A DNA stretch of 64,000 nt from Candidatus Heimdallarchaeota archaeon (lineage in GTDB: Archaea > Asgardarchaeota > Heimdallarchaeia > Heimdallarchaeales > Heimdallarchaeaceae), in the NCBI GenBank assembly GCA_016840095.1, contig JAEOSZ010000011.1, positions 1 through 64,000 of the forward strand, read 5' to 3'. Under the pieces are notes generated by a model. The model saw nothing but the letters and a program-made list of their open reading frames with translations, searched no databases and was not told the origin of the DNA. Position 1 is the stretch's first letter; each line of letters starts with the position of its first letter. Of this stretch, positions 54,751 through 63,955 are shown one piece after another. A program made the translations under genes and the position numbers.

Positions 54751-55707
54751 ATGAGTCAAAGAGAAATCAGAAAGAATCCTTTTACTGACGAATGGATAAT
54801 CTATTCTGAAGCGAGACAAGCAAGGCCTGATAGAAAAAAAGACTCTTGCCCACTATGTTCAGGATCTCCAGAGGTTCCTGAATTTACAGAACCAATTAGA
54901 ATTCCTAATAAATTTCCAGCACTTGAAATTGGAAAAGAGCCTAAGAAAATTAGTTCTGGAGAATTTCAAATAAAAATGAGCAATTATGGAAGATGTGATA
55001 TTGTTGTTTATACAAATGAGCACAATTTCAAATTTATCGATTTATCAGATGAAGAAATTTTCCAAATTTTTCAAACATGGATAAGTGCTACTAAGGAATT
55101 CAATTTGGATAAGAATATCAAATACATTCTTCCTTTCGAAAATTACGGTGAAGACGTTGGGGCAACTCTTATTCATCCTCATGGTCAAATTTATGGGTTT
55201 CCTGTGATTCCAAATTTAGTTGAAAAGGAATTTGATTCCATAAAACAATTCAAAGAAAAAAACAATTCTTGTATGGTCTGTAATTATATCGAAGAAGAAA
55301 AGGAAAAGGAAGAGAGAATCATTTTTCATGATATCAATCTTGTTGCTTTAGTTCCTTATTTTGCTAGACATGCATTTGATGTGTTTGTATATCCCAATCG
55401 TCACGTCAATTTTCTACATCAATGTACTAGATCTGAGATGAACTCCTTTGTTTCAACAATTAAACAAACAATCACTTCTTTGAATAGCATTTTTGAAAAA
55501 GAGATTAGCTATTCTCTCTCATTACATCAGAGTCCTTTGAATACTCAAGGTTCAAACATGTTCCATCTTTATTTCAAACTACACACTCCTCAGAGAAATA
55601 TCAAGTCTCTTAAGCTTCTAGGAGCTGTTGAAACCAGTACTATGACCTATATTAACGGAATGTTGCCAGAGATTGCTGCAAATAAAATCAGAGAAAAAAT
55701 GTCTTGA
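54751..55707 (+). CDS. galT: Galactose-1-phosphate uridylyltransferase
   Basis: A 318-residue enzyme of the HIT-fold transferase family, moving UMP between UDP-glucose and galactose-1-phosphate. The N-terminus has NPFTDEWIIYSEARQARP and a CPLC zinc pair (DSCPLCSG); the active-site HPHGQIYGFPVIP holds the uridylylated His, and a second CMVCN pair is in the C-terminal domain with HxHx-type SLHQSPLN. It runs the Leloir pathway and could supply sugar nucleotides. The ATG is preceded by a TATA element about 28 bases away. Confidence 0.9.
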   Translation: MSQREIRKNPFTDEWIIYSEARQARPDRKKDSCPLCSGSPEVPEFTEPIRIPNKFPALEIGKEPKKISSGEFQIKMSNYGRCDIVVYTNEHNFKFIDLSDEEIFQIFQTWISATKEFNLDKNIKYILPFENYGEDVGATLIHPHGQIYGFPVIPNLVEKEFDSIKQFKEKNNSCMVCNYIEEEKEKEERIIFHDINLVALVPYFARHAFDVFVYPNRHVNFLHQCTRSEMNSFVSTIKQTITSLNSIFEKEISYSLSLHQSPLNTQGSNMFHLYFKLHTPQRNIKSLKLLGAVETSTMTYINGMLPEIAANKIREKMS

Positions 55708-55848
55708 ATTAGTTTCTGTTAGTTGGGTAAAATTGAGATTTCCTTACTTGTAAATGACTGATACTCTAATATTACCATTTAGAAAGATTGTAATCATAGC
55801 CTCTATTTTTTTCGAACTTCTCAATTTTAGAGGATTCTAAAATAATAC

Positions 55849-55857
55849 TTATAATAA
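55849..55857 (+). promoter_or_regulatory. TATA box of the giant surface-protein gene
   Basis: TTATAATAA lies about 47 bases before the ATG at 55900, giving a leader of about 20-25 bases that contains the ribosome-binding site. Confidence 0.5.
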
Positions 55858-55888
55858 AAGTAAACACTTGTTAAGATTAGACAATATT

Positions 55889-55893
55889 GGAGG
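55889..55893 (+). promoter_or_regulatory. Strong ribosome-binding site (GGAGG)
   Basis: GGAGG sits six bases before the ATG at 55900, one of the strongest Shine-Dalgarno sites in the window. It fixes the start of the surface-protein gene and suggests high expression. Confidence 0.65.
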
Positions 55894-55899
55894 TCTAAA

Positions 55900-58800
55900 A
55901 TGAAAAAAAAGGCAATTTTGGGTTCAGCCTTGTTGGGTTTGACAATTATCCTTCTTACAATGAGCGGGTCAGTGACTCAAGCTCAGATAATTTCACAAAA
56001 CACCACACTCGACGCTGATATTCTGAACCCTGTTTTTGTAGAAGAAATGCGAATAATCGCTGGTATAGATTCTGCTGCCGTTGTAGAACTGGACCTAATA
56101 GGAGGCGCCATGCCTGCAATAGATGCAAATCCTCTATTCAGCGAAGTGAAAAGTTGGGCTTTTGTTGCTTCAAACCAATCAGATTTTCAAGATTATATTT
56201 TAAGGAGACCTTTCAAATCTCCCGAAAATGCTACACTTTTATTAGAAATTGATGCATCTTTAGGAGTTGGAGGTAGTTTGGTTAGAGCAATTGAAATAGC
56301 TTTATTATTTAATGCAGCTTACGGAACAAATTTGATGTGGTCAAGAGCTGAAGGCTTACTTGGAAGTTATTTATACATATTTTCAGGGAGTATGCCAGAA
56401 ACCATATTCAATACATTGATTACAGAATTTCAAACAGACATTAGTAATGGATTTGTGTCCCTACTCGATCCAGTTGAAGTAACTGATTCTCCTGTAAAAG
56501 TAGCTTTTATGGGTAACATGAAAGTTGATGGAAAGCTGACAGCAGCTAGAGGAGTATATTATATTGATCCAGATGCAATTACTGGAGCTACTACATATAC
56601 ATTATCAACTGATAATATATTTGGAGAAAATGTGTGGCCAAGAATCGCACTACAACCAATATTCTCGGTTCTAAAATTCAGATTCCCATATACAATAAAT
56701 CCTCTAAGTATTACACCAGATCCAAATAACTTTGCTCCTCAAATAACAGGAAAAATGGATTGGGATCTAAATACACCTTGGTCACTACCAAAACTTGGAA
56801 GTAATTATGAAGTTGTATTTAACATTAATCACACAGCACTAGCATCATCTCCTAGAGTATCTGTAAATATGGCATATGATCAAGATTTACTAAATACTGC
56901 AGGAAGATTACAGATGGACTATGTGGTTTCGAATACTGGAACTGAAGATGCTGTAGATATTGAGATTAGTTATCCTCTAGGACCTGATTTCTTAGATTTC
57001 TTAGCTCAAAAACCAAAACTTTGGGATTTGAGAGATGATGTAACTATTGATGAAGGATATTCAAATGCGATTACAGGAACTATATTGATGACCTTTGAAG
57101 GAGAAATGTTCATTGATGAAGGTTTATATCCAGATATCATTTATGAACAAGAATTTCTAATTCTTGATGGATGGTATCAGAATAATACTGATATGTCTTA
57201 TATTGATATAAATCCTGCAAATACTATTCAACAAGTTAAGACTGATAGTATGTTCTATGATCTGGGAATACCAGGACAAACAGGCACAGTATCAACTTAT
57301 ATAAACTTTAATTCATCACTTGGATTACCTAATGCATTAGTTGATCAAGCTACTGCTTTCTTAGCACCAATAAGTATGTTTGATTATGAATTACATACAC
57401 TTGGTGATCTAATTGCTGACTATCAATTTGAACTAAAAGATGCAGTACAAGCTGCAGGAGATTATTTGTTCAATATACTGTACTCTGAACAAGACATCTT
57501 TACCCCTGATACTATGGATTTTGATTTCATTACTAAAGAAATTGGTAGAGTGGGATTAGAAGATAGTTATAATGAAACTTTTCTGAGTACAATAATTCCA
57601 TTATTACATCCCGGTGAATCAGTTAACGTAAGCTGGGCTCTAGATAACATTCCCTCTCAAGCTAATCATTATGGAATGATGGGTCTAGATGAAGTAAATG
57701 TTGGAGCAAGTTTTCCTGCTTTACAATTGACTACTGTCGATAAAACTGGTTATGATGTCTTACGATATCTATTTGGTTTAGGCGATGCAATCTTACCTCA
57801 TTTAGGTGATAGATTCAGTAGACCATTAAGCTACTATGAGCCTTGGACAAATACTTGGTTATCAACTGGTGCAAGATTTGCATATATGGATGCAGAAGGT
57901 TTTGAATACTATGGATTCAGCAATGGAATTAATCTCCAAATAGCAGATGATGAAGCTGTTCTTAATGTGCATGTTTCGTTAAATCAAACTGCATACTTAG
58001 TAGGAGATCCTGTTACTGTCTATTATACAATAGAAAACACTGGAAATCTTCCAGCTGAAGAAGTAATTCTTGCTCTATATCATGGGCGAATGGGACCTGA
58101 TTGGCAATTGGTAGATCCTGAATTATTCTGGGTTGATGAAATTGGAACAATTGCACCAGGTGCAATATATAACAGTCAAGCTGATGTTCTAGCTAATTCC
58201 TTCTTGGGAATACACCCTGTTTATGGTGTTGTTGGTTTCAAGAGTGATGTTGGACAAACCATTTTATCCGATGGAATAATTGAATTATCTCCAGGATCAC
58301 TTGGATTAACATCTATCTTTGCTGGAGCTGCAGAAACCTATCAAATAGTTGCTTCTAATATGGATTGGGGTTTGGTTTTACCAAAGACTCTAAATAGAAG
58401 ACCAGCATTCCCACAACCAATACTAGACATTGATGTAAGTGTTGAGTATATCATTCCAACAGATGCTCCTTGGGAATTAGAAATCACTATAACTGTAACA
58501 AATATTGGTGATGAAAGAACCCATATAACTGCAGTTCAATTTTACAATGCAACTGAGATGCAATTATTACGTAAAACTACAACTAAAGGACTGACTGCAA
58601 ATGAAACATATCTAGGTATAGGTGTCATCAGATTCAAAGGAATAACTCTCCTACCTGGAGAATCTGTCATATTTACAATGAGATGGATGTTCCTTACTAG
58701 CTATGGTTGTTATATTCCTGGTATCATAATCGTTTATGATAGTAGATTCAGAAGTGATCTTGCGGTCGATGGAATTATCGAAGCACCTGATGTAACAGAT

Positions 58801-59019
58801 GCGGCTTTATTAGCTGCACTAGATGGGTCAGCTCAAGAAGAAGAAGATTGGGAAGATTATGGACAATCGACACAAACTGGATCCTCAGCGGGAGCTGATG
58901 TTTTCACAGGTGGAACTCATACAAGAAGACTAGGATCTTATGACATAGTATTCTGGTCAATCAGTGCAATCTTCGTTACAGCAGTCGCTACCGGCACAAG
59001 AAAGAAACTTAAAAAATAA
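55900..59019 (+). CDS. Giant secreted, membrane-anchored surface protein
   Basis: A 1039-residue protein with a signal peptide (MKKKAILGSALLGLTIILL..., cleavage near TQAQ) and a C-terminal membrane helix followed by RKKLKK. The body is beta-rich with at least three CARDB/DUF11-like units near residues 325-360 (RLQMDYVVSNTGTEDAVDIE), 690-720 (VTVYYTIENTGNLPAEEVIL) and 860-885 (LEITITVTNIGDERTHI). An acidic stalk (QEEEDWEDYG) precedes the anchor. No catalytic motif is seen. High predicted translation and domain style suggest a main envelope or S-layer-type component, which is inference. Confidence 0.75.
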   Translation: MKKKAILGSALLGLTIILLTMSGSVTQAQIISQNTTLDADILNPVFVEEMRIIAGIDSAAVVELDLIGGAMPAIDANPLFSEVKSWAFVASNQSDFQDYILRRPFKSPENATLLLEIDASLGVGGSLVRAIEIALLFNAAYGTNLMWSRAEGLLGSYLYIFSGSMPETIFNTLITEFQTDISNGFVSLLDPVEVTDSPVKVAFMGNMKVDGKLTAARGVYYIDPDAITGATTYTLSTDNIFGENVWPRIALQPIFSVLKFRFPYTINPLSITPDPNNFAPQITGKMDWDLNTPWSLPKLGSNYEVVFNINHTALASSPRVSVNMAYDQDLLNTAGRLQMDYVVSNTGTEDAVDIEISYPLGPDFLDFLAQKPKLWDLRDDVTIDEGYSNAITGTILMTFEGEMFIDEGLYPDIIYEQEFLILDGWYQNNTDMSYIDINPANTIQQVKTDSMFYDLGIPGQTGTVSTYINFNSSLGLPNALVDQATAFLAPISMFDYELHTLGDLIADYQFELKDAVQAAGDYLFNILYSEQDIFTPDTMDFDFITKEIGRVGLEDSYNETFLSTIIPLLHPGESVNVSWALDNIPSQANHYGMMGLDEVNVGASFPALQLTTVDKTGYDVLRYLFGLGDAILPHLGDRFSRPLSYYEPWTNTWLSTGARFAYMDAEGFEYYGFSNGINLQIADDEAVLNVHVSLNQTAYLVGDPVTVYYTIENTGNLPAEEVILALYHGRMGPDWQLVDPELFWVDEIGTIAPGAIYNSQADVLANSFLGIHPVYGVVGFKSDVGQTILSDGIIELSPGSLGLTSIFAGAAETYQIVASNMDWGLVLPKTLNRRPAFPQPILDIDVSVEYIIPTDAPWELEITITVTNIGDERTHITAVQFYNATEMQLLRKTTTKGLTANETYLGIGVIRFKGITLLPGESVIFTMRWMFLTSYGCYIPGIIIVYDSRFRSDLAVDGIIEAPDVTDAALLAALDGSAQEEEDWEDYGQSTQTGSSAGADVFTGGTHTRRLGSYDIVFWSISAIFVTAVATGTRKKLKK

Positions 59020-59047
59020 TTTTCTTTTTCTTTTTTCTTTTATTTTT
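59020..59047 (+). terminator. T-rich terminator after the surface-protein gene
   Basis: A T tract broken only by single C and A residues begins right after the stop. It is a typical archaeal terminator and isolates the SMC operon downstream. Confidence 0.65.
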
Positions 59048-59107
59048 ACCCATGTAATAGCTTGTTTTAAATAGTGATTTGTCGCTAGATTCCAAGAGCG
59101 GAACTGA

Positions 59108-62098
59108 ATGACAATATCAGTTGAATCTAATTCAGATATGTACATCTTTGACAGCCTTATGCTATATAATTTTAAAATGCATAAGACTACAGATTTAAAG
59201 CTATCAGAAGTTCCAATTGTTGTCATTTCAGGCGCTAATGGGAGTGGAAAAACACAGATTTTGGAAGCTCTAATAATTGCAATAGGTCATGTCCCAAATA
59301 GAGTTTCATTGAGTACCTACAAAGAGGTTGTTGGTCCTTTTGACAAGTTCACTCAAATCAAACTTAAATTGAACAATCCACGATTAAGTGATAAAAGAGT
59401 TTTCACAACTTCGGACCCTGATTTAATACCGTATGTTGAAGAAGATTTTTTCATTGTTGATGTAAAAATAAATCATGATGGAAATATTAGAAGAAAGATA
59501 GTTGATAAGAGAGGAAAGGGAATAAACGTTACAAAGAAGCAAATCCAGATTCTAATGAGAAATATCGGAATATTTGACGATACCATGCTAAATTTTACTG
59601 AGGAAGGTTATCTTAGTTCTTTTGCCGATGGTTCCCCTCACAAGAAATTAGACAGTTTGCTAGTGGCAACAGGACTAAAAGAGATATTCAGTAGTTATAT
59701 CAACTCAAAGAAAAAAGTTCAAGAGAAGGAGAGAGAGTATTCACCTTTAGTAATGCAATTAGAAAAAGAGGAGAATAAATTAGAGAGACTCAGAGAGAAT
59801 TTTGATAGAATACAGAAAAAGAGAGAACTCATCGAAAAATATGATTTCCTTGAGAGGGAGTTATTCTGGTTTAATGCTATGGAAAGTCAGAAGCATTTAG
59901 AAGAATCAACTCAGAATCTTATTACTAAAAAGACTGAATTGGATGACATAGAAAAGAAGCTTGGTGCTTCTTTGATTGATCAAGAAAATCTTAGTGAAGA
60001 GGTAAAAAAAGTAGAGGAGTCTCTAGTTGATAGAAAGACCAAAATGAGAGAAATGTCTGACCAAAGAAATAGATTGGAAGGTCAGAAAGAAGAGAAAAAT
60101 AGAGCAGTAGTATCTTCAAAAAATCAGATAAGAAATATTAATCAGAAATTGAGTGAATTTGAGAATATTCAAACTGATGAGGGATTAACTCAAAAAAGAA
60201 ATTTGCAAAATCAACTGGATGATGTAAATAGAGAATTGTCTAGTCTGAACAGTGAACTACAAACTAGTCAGATAAATCTAAAAAACAAAGTTGTAGAAGA
60301 GGATAAAATTAAACAAAGAATTAACGAAAGATCTCAACTTTATGGAGAGTTATCCGATTATGAAAGAAAATTGATAAAGGACTGTATTTTATATAAAGAG
60401 AAAATTCAAAATTCAGATTTTAAGGATGAAATAATCGGACCAATTTACGAAATAATTTCGATAAAGAAAGGGTTCGAGAATTATACTGAAGTTGTAAAAA
60501 CATCTCTCGGAAGATCTCTTTTTGGATTTGTTGCTACTTCTCATAATGCATACAAAGAAGCAAAGCGAATCTATGATGAAGTTTTCCCCTCGTTTAAACC
60601 GAATTTCACAGTAGGGAGGGTATTAGAGGATGAAAAAGGTCCAAAACCTGATTACTTAACAAGCCAAATAATAGAAAATAAACCTGAAGGGATAATTGAT
60701 TTTGCAGTCAATTTAATTGAAGCTCCATTTCAAGTTAAGCTATATTTAGTTAAATTTGTAAGGATACTATTAGGTTCTCCATCATTACCTCCGAATCTCT
60801 TAACAGATTATGCAAAGCAATTCAAAACTAACATTCTGACAACTGATTGTAACAGTTACTATCTCTCTCAAGAAGCATTCTCAAGACCACCAAGAAGATA
60901 TAACTTAAAGTTGAGTTTAGATCTGAACAAATATCAGTCAATTGAAAGAATAAGAGAACAGCATCAATTAGTTCAATTTGATATCGAAAAGATAACAGAA
61001 GATAAAATCAGAATTACCAGAAGCTTAGCTGAATGTGAAGGTAATAAACGAGATTTAGAAACCCAATTGAAACCATGGAAAATGGGAGCTGACGAAATAG
61101 AGAATGAATTTTTAAGATTACAGCAAATCAGAACCGCTGCAGAATCCTTAGTAAGATCAGAAACTGAAAACCTTACTAAACTAGATACAGAAATTACTAA
61201 ACTTGCAGACAATATCATTGTAATTGAGAAAACTGTATCTGAAGAGCAGAAAAAATTCGATGTAGTAAGAAACAAGTTGAATAATTTAAATCAAGAAATC
61301 AAAGATTTTTCAGCTGAAAAAAATAAACTTATACGAATGATAGATTTTCTTGAAATAGAAGTATCTGATCTCAAAACAGCATTTGAAACACTAAATGAAC
61401 AAGCTGTTCAGAAAGGAGAACCTCCAGAAAATATCCGCTCTGATAAAGAGGAGATCTCCTCAGAATACAATAAAATTAAAGGACAATTAGAATTATTAGA
61501 TATTACCCCTGAAGTATCACAGGAAAGCATAGAAAAACAAGAACAACATGTCAATATCCTTCGTGATGAAGTGAAAAATACAGAAGTTCATTTGAATAAT
61601 CTGAAAGAAGATTTAGATAAAAGAATCAATGAGTGGGAAGGAGGACTTCACAATATTGTAGAACATTTGAATAAGATGTTGAGCTTGCTTCTTCAAGATA
61701 TCTTTGAGAATGTATCTATACAAATTCGAAATTATAATGATGAAAAAAATGCAGGGTTACATATTGAAGCAGAAACTAAAGGAGATAATAGAAAATATAG
61801 ACAACTCTCTGGGGGAGAAAAAACACTATTAGCTCAAGCGATAATTCTTGCGCTGCATATGATTAACCATTCTCCAATACATGCAATAGATGAGTTTACT
61901 CAAAAGCTTGATAAAAGGAATAAGGCTCTTGCATTTTCCATGGCTTTAGCAACATATAGAATTTCAAAAGAGAGTAGGATAATTACCCCTCAATTTATAC
62001 TTATAACACCCTCTCTCGATGATGTAGAACTCTCAAAAGAATTCGCTCATAAGGTTTTGATAGAGAGTAAAGTTAAGACTCCTGAGGTGAAAACTTGA
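59108..62098 (+). CDS. SMC-family ATPase, Smc5/6-like
   Basis: A 996-residue SMC-type protein. Walker A GANGSGKT is at residues 42-49 in the N-terminal head; coiled-coil arms of about 200 residues flank a hinge around residues 430-560 (GPIYEIISIKKGFENYTEVV...SLFGFVATS); the C-terminal head has signature LSGGEKT (about 900) and Walker B AIDEFTQKLDKRNKA (about 926). DEF-x4-D-x2-N resembles Smc6 (DEFDVYMD-x-x-N) and Smc5 (DEINQGMD-x-x-N) more than the DEVDAALD of Smc/Rad50. It should bind and translocate DNA as a dimer. It leads a four-gene operon, its stop overlapping the next start by four bases. Confidence 0.88.
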   Translation: MTISVESNSDMYIFDSLMLYNFKMHKTTDLKLSEVPIVVISGANGSGKTQILEALIIAIGHVPNRVSLSTYKEVVGPFDKFTQIKLKLNNPRLSDKRVFTTSDPDLIPYVEEDFFIVDVKINHDGNIRRKIVDKRGKGINVTKKQIQILMRNIGIFDDTMLNFTEEGYLSSFADGSPHKKLDSLLVATGLKEIFSSYINSKKKVQEKEREYSPLVMQLEKEENKLERLRENFDRIQKKRELIEKYDFLERELFWFNAMESQKHLEESTQNLITKKTELDDIEKKLGASLIDQENLSEEVKKVEESLVDRKTKMREMSDQRNRLEGQKEEKNRAVVSSKNQIRNINQKLSEFENIQTDEGLTQKRNLQNQLDDVNRELSSLNSELQTSQINLKNKVVEEDKIKQRINERSQLYGELSDYERKLIKDCILYKEKIQNSDFKDEIIGPIYEIISIKKGFENYTEVVKTSLGRSLFGFVATSHNAYKEAKRIYDEVFPSFKPNFTVGRVLEDEKGPKPDYLTSQIIENKPEGIIDFAVNLIEAPFQVKLYLVKFVRILLGSPSLPPNLLTDYAKQFKTNILTTDCNSYYLSQEAFSRPPRRYNLKLSLDLNKYQSIERIREQHQLVQFDIEKITEDKIRITRSLAECEGNKRDLETQLKPWKMGADEIENEFLRLQQIRTAAESLVRSETENLTKLDTEITKLADNIIVIEKTVSEEQKKFDVVRNKLNNLNQEIKDFSAEKNKLIRMIDFLEIEVSDLKTAFETLNEQAVQKGEPPENIRSDKEEISSEYNKIKGQLELLDITPEVSQESIEKQEQHVNILRDEVKNTEVHLNNLKEDLDKRINEWEGGLHNIVEHLNKMLSLLLQDIFENVSIQIRNYNDEKNAGLHIEAETKGDNRKYRQLSGGEKTLLAQAIILALHMINHSPIHAIDEFTQKLDKRNKALAFSMALATYRISKESRIITPQFILITPSLDDVELSKEFAHKVLIESKVKTPEVKT

Positions 62099-62862
62099 CT
62101 GATCAAGATATAATTGATGATACTTCAGATATAATTTCAACCTATATAGAGGAGAATAGAGAATGGGTTGAGAATATATTTCAACTTGTTTTTGAGCTCA
62201 AGAGGAAATATGGTAAGTCAATAAGAAAGAAGGAAATTGTACAATTGATTGAATCTGAAGAGGATCGGTCCAAAGTTTCTGATGCTTATATATATTTGCA
62301 GAGTAAAAAAGAAAGTATTCTGGATTCAGCTCTTTATGAAGATTTCATCAAAATGAATGAATTAAGAGAAAATGATCTTTTAGAACAACTCCTTTATCCA
62401 CATGAAAGACTAAAAACTTTCGCAGATAAAGTAAAAAGTTTGTGTATTCCAATAACATATTTCTCAGGAACAACTAAAACATCCTATGAGGAACCTTTAA
62501 ACAATTTAACTGAAGAAGTAATAAATTTAGAATCAATGGAAGATATTAAGAATTTTTTGAATAAATATCAATCTTTCATGGAGCATCTATCGATAAATTT
62601 TCTAGATAAAGGTGACATCTTGAACATTGAAAATGAAATTAAGGAAAAGCTAGTAGGTAAGAAAATCAAGAAGAATAAGATGAACGAGCTCTTAACAACT
62701 TTAGAAGCTGAAGTTTTATCCAAATTAATAAGTGAAAAGAAAATTCAAGTGATTTTGAATGATGATGAACTAATTTTTCAAAACGAATTAGAAGAAGAAT
62801 CTGAAGTTATTTCAAGTTCAGTACTTCTCTCACCAAAAAATACGAATGAAGAAAGTGAATGA
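62095..62862 (+). CDS. SMC-operon protein, possible kleisin (Nse4-like)
   Basis: A 255-residue soluble protein with no confident family. The N-terminal part (about 20-75) is helical with a helix-turn-helix look (VFELKRKYGKSIRKKEIVQLI); a helical middle follows; the C-terminal part (about 190-245) resembles a winged helix (LLTTLEAEVLSKLISEKKIQVIL). N-terminal helical plus C-terminal winged-helix ends are what a kleisin uses to bridge two SMC heads. TTG start with GAGGTGA 6 bases upstream, overlapping the SMC stop as TTGA. Assignment rests mostly on operon position. Confidence 0.45.
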   Translation: MTDQDIIDDTSDIISTYIEENREWVENIFQLVFELKRKYGKSIRKKEIVQLIESEEDRSKVSDAYIYLQSKKESILDSALYEDFIKMNELRENDLLEQLLYPHERLKTFADKVKSLCIPITYFSGTTKTSYEEPLNNLTEEVINLESMEDIKNFLNKYQSFMEHLSINFLDKGDILNIENEIKEKLVGKKIKKNKMNELLTTLEAEVLSKLISEKKIQVILNDDELIFQNELEEESEVISSSVLLSPKNTNEESE

Positions 62863-63470
62863 TTATGGAAGAGAATCATCTGGAAGAGCCTATTGAAGTT
62901 AATGAGGTTGTAGAAGAAAATAATTTTCTACCTTCTTCTATATCAGATGAGGAAAAAGGAGAACTCTTTAGAGAACTTACAACAATTTTATCCAGAAAAT
63001 GGGTAAAAGAAAAAGTTACAGTATTTGGATGTTCAGAGCTTGATTTATTATTAGCAACTCGCTTCGATATCCAAACCTTGAGAGAAACAATTGATGAATA
63101 CAGATCATTTGTTCAGATCTTAGGTCTCAATGTCATTGAATATGATATGAATGGAGAAAAATGGTATTGTCTTAGATCTTCACATTACGCTCCATCCGAT
63201 TTACAATCAGCTGAATTGATTGTTTTAGGAACTATCATTGCTTATCTGGAAAGTGATAGAGATAAACCAATAACTACTGAAAGAATAAAAGAGAAATTAG
63301 TAATTACAGGAAAGATGAAAGAATATCTTGTAGAAAATAGTCTGAGGAGATTAACAAGGCTTGGGTATATTAAGAAAAAGCAAAGTGAGTGGGACTATAA
63401 CTACAGAACATTCATAGAATTTGGTGAAGATGAGAGGGAAAAAATCGTTGAGGAGTTCAGAAGGATTTGA
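62859..63470 (+). CDS. Tandem winged-helix (KITE-like, ScpB/Nse3-like) protein
   Basis: A 203-residue protein. The first winged helix (about 25-105) ends in the wing LGLNVIEYDMNGEKWYCLRSS; the second (about 112-185) has LQSAELIVLGTIIAYLESD, ITTERIKEKL and a wing after LTRLGYIKKK. Two winged helices in this order, with LIVLGTIIAYL matching the ScpB 'LAIIAY' block, is the layout of KITE subunits (ScpB, Nse1, Nse3) that bind kleisins. The ATG overlaps the previous stop by four bases. I am fairly confident of the fold and less of the subgroup. Confidence 0.55.
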   Translation: MIMEENHLEEPIEVNEVVEENNFLPSSISDEEKGELFRELTTILSRKWVKEKVTVFGCSELDLLLATRFDIQTLRETIDEYRSFVQILGLNVIEYDMNGEKWYCLRSSHYAPSDLQSAELIVLGTIIAYLESDRDKPITTERIKEKLVITGKMKEYLVENSLRRLTRLGYIKKKQSEWDYNYRTFIEFGEDEREKIVEEFRRI

Positions 63471-63922
63471 AGGGACAAGAAGCAATCTACTGCTATATCA
63501 GGTGTACTTTCTGTAATCAGATGAAAACTCTAAAAGATGCTGCTCTAGAAGGATGGGAAGTCTGCAACAGATGCCAGTTAGTTTTCTGTGATGAATGCAA
63601 AAAAGCTAATGAGAAAGAAGAATTATGTCCAGGATCTGTTTACACAACAAAACATTCAGCAAATTTTGACCTTCTTCCAGTTGAACAAATAATTGAAACT
63701 GCAAATAGCATTGAAAGGCAACCAAAGGAAAGCAAGTTTATATCAAAAATCTTCTTTGAAGATGAAAAGAAAAAAATTGAAGTCCTTAGAAGAAATAATA
63801 AGAAAAAAGATTCAGCTGATTTTAGTATTGTTAGATTTCGAGAAGAGCAATGGAGAAAATTTGGTACTGTTTTAGTTAAGAGGAAAGATGGTAAATTTCT
63901 AACTTGGGGTCAATTAGAATAA
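63467..63922 (+). CDS. RING/IBR-like zinc-finger protein of the SMC operon
   Basis: A 151-residue protein. Cysteines C13, C16, C33, C36, C41, C44 and C54 give C-x2-C-x16-C-x2-C-x4-C-x2-C-x9-C, with VCNRCQLVFCDECKK close to an IBR/RING2 core (C..C...FC..C). The rest is basic and helical (KKKIEVLRRNNKKKDS) then FRxEQWRKFG...GQLE. It may bind a ubiquitin-type conjugating partner, DNA or the SMC complex. TTG start, preceded by AGAAGGAT, overlaps the previous stop by four bases (TTGA), as for the kleisin-like gene. A shadow frame at 63693 is not separate. Confidence 0.55.
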   Translation: MKGQEAIYCYIRCTFCNQMKTLKDAALEGWEVCNRCQLVFCDECKKANEKEELCPGSVYTTKHSANFDLLPVEQIIETANSIERQPKESKFISKIFFEDEKKKIEVLRRNNKKKDSADFSIVRFREEQWRKFGTVLVKRKDGKFLTWGQLE

Positions 63923-63949
63923 GAAAAGAAAAATGAAAAAAGAAAAGGT
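63921..63949 (-). terminator. T-rich terminator on the minus strand
   Basis: A purine-only, A-rich stretch on the plus strand gives a T-rich minus-strand tract immediately downstream of the stop of the truncated gene at the right edge. It separates this gene from the convergent SMC operon. Confidence 0.5.
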
Positions 63950-63955
63950 AGGAAA

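Noticed and set aside
62095..62862. Naming this gene a proven ScpA or Nse4 kleisin
   Set aside because: Helix pattern and operon position are suggestive but no diagnostic kleisin motif is visible, so it is reported only as possible.
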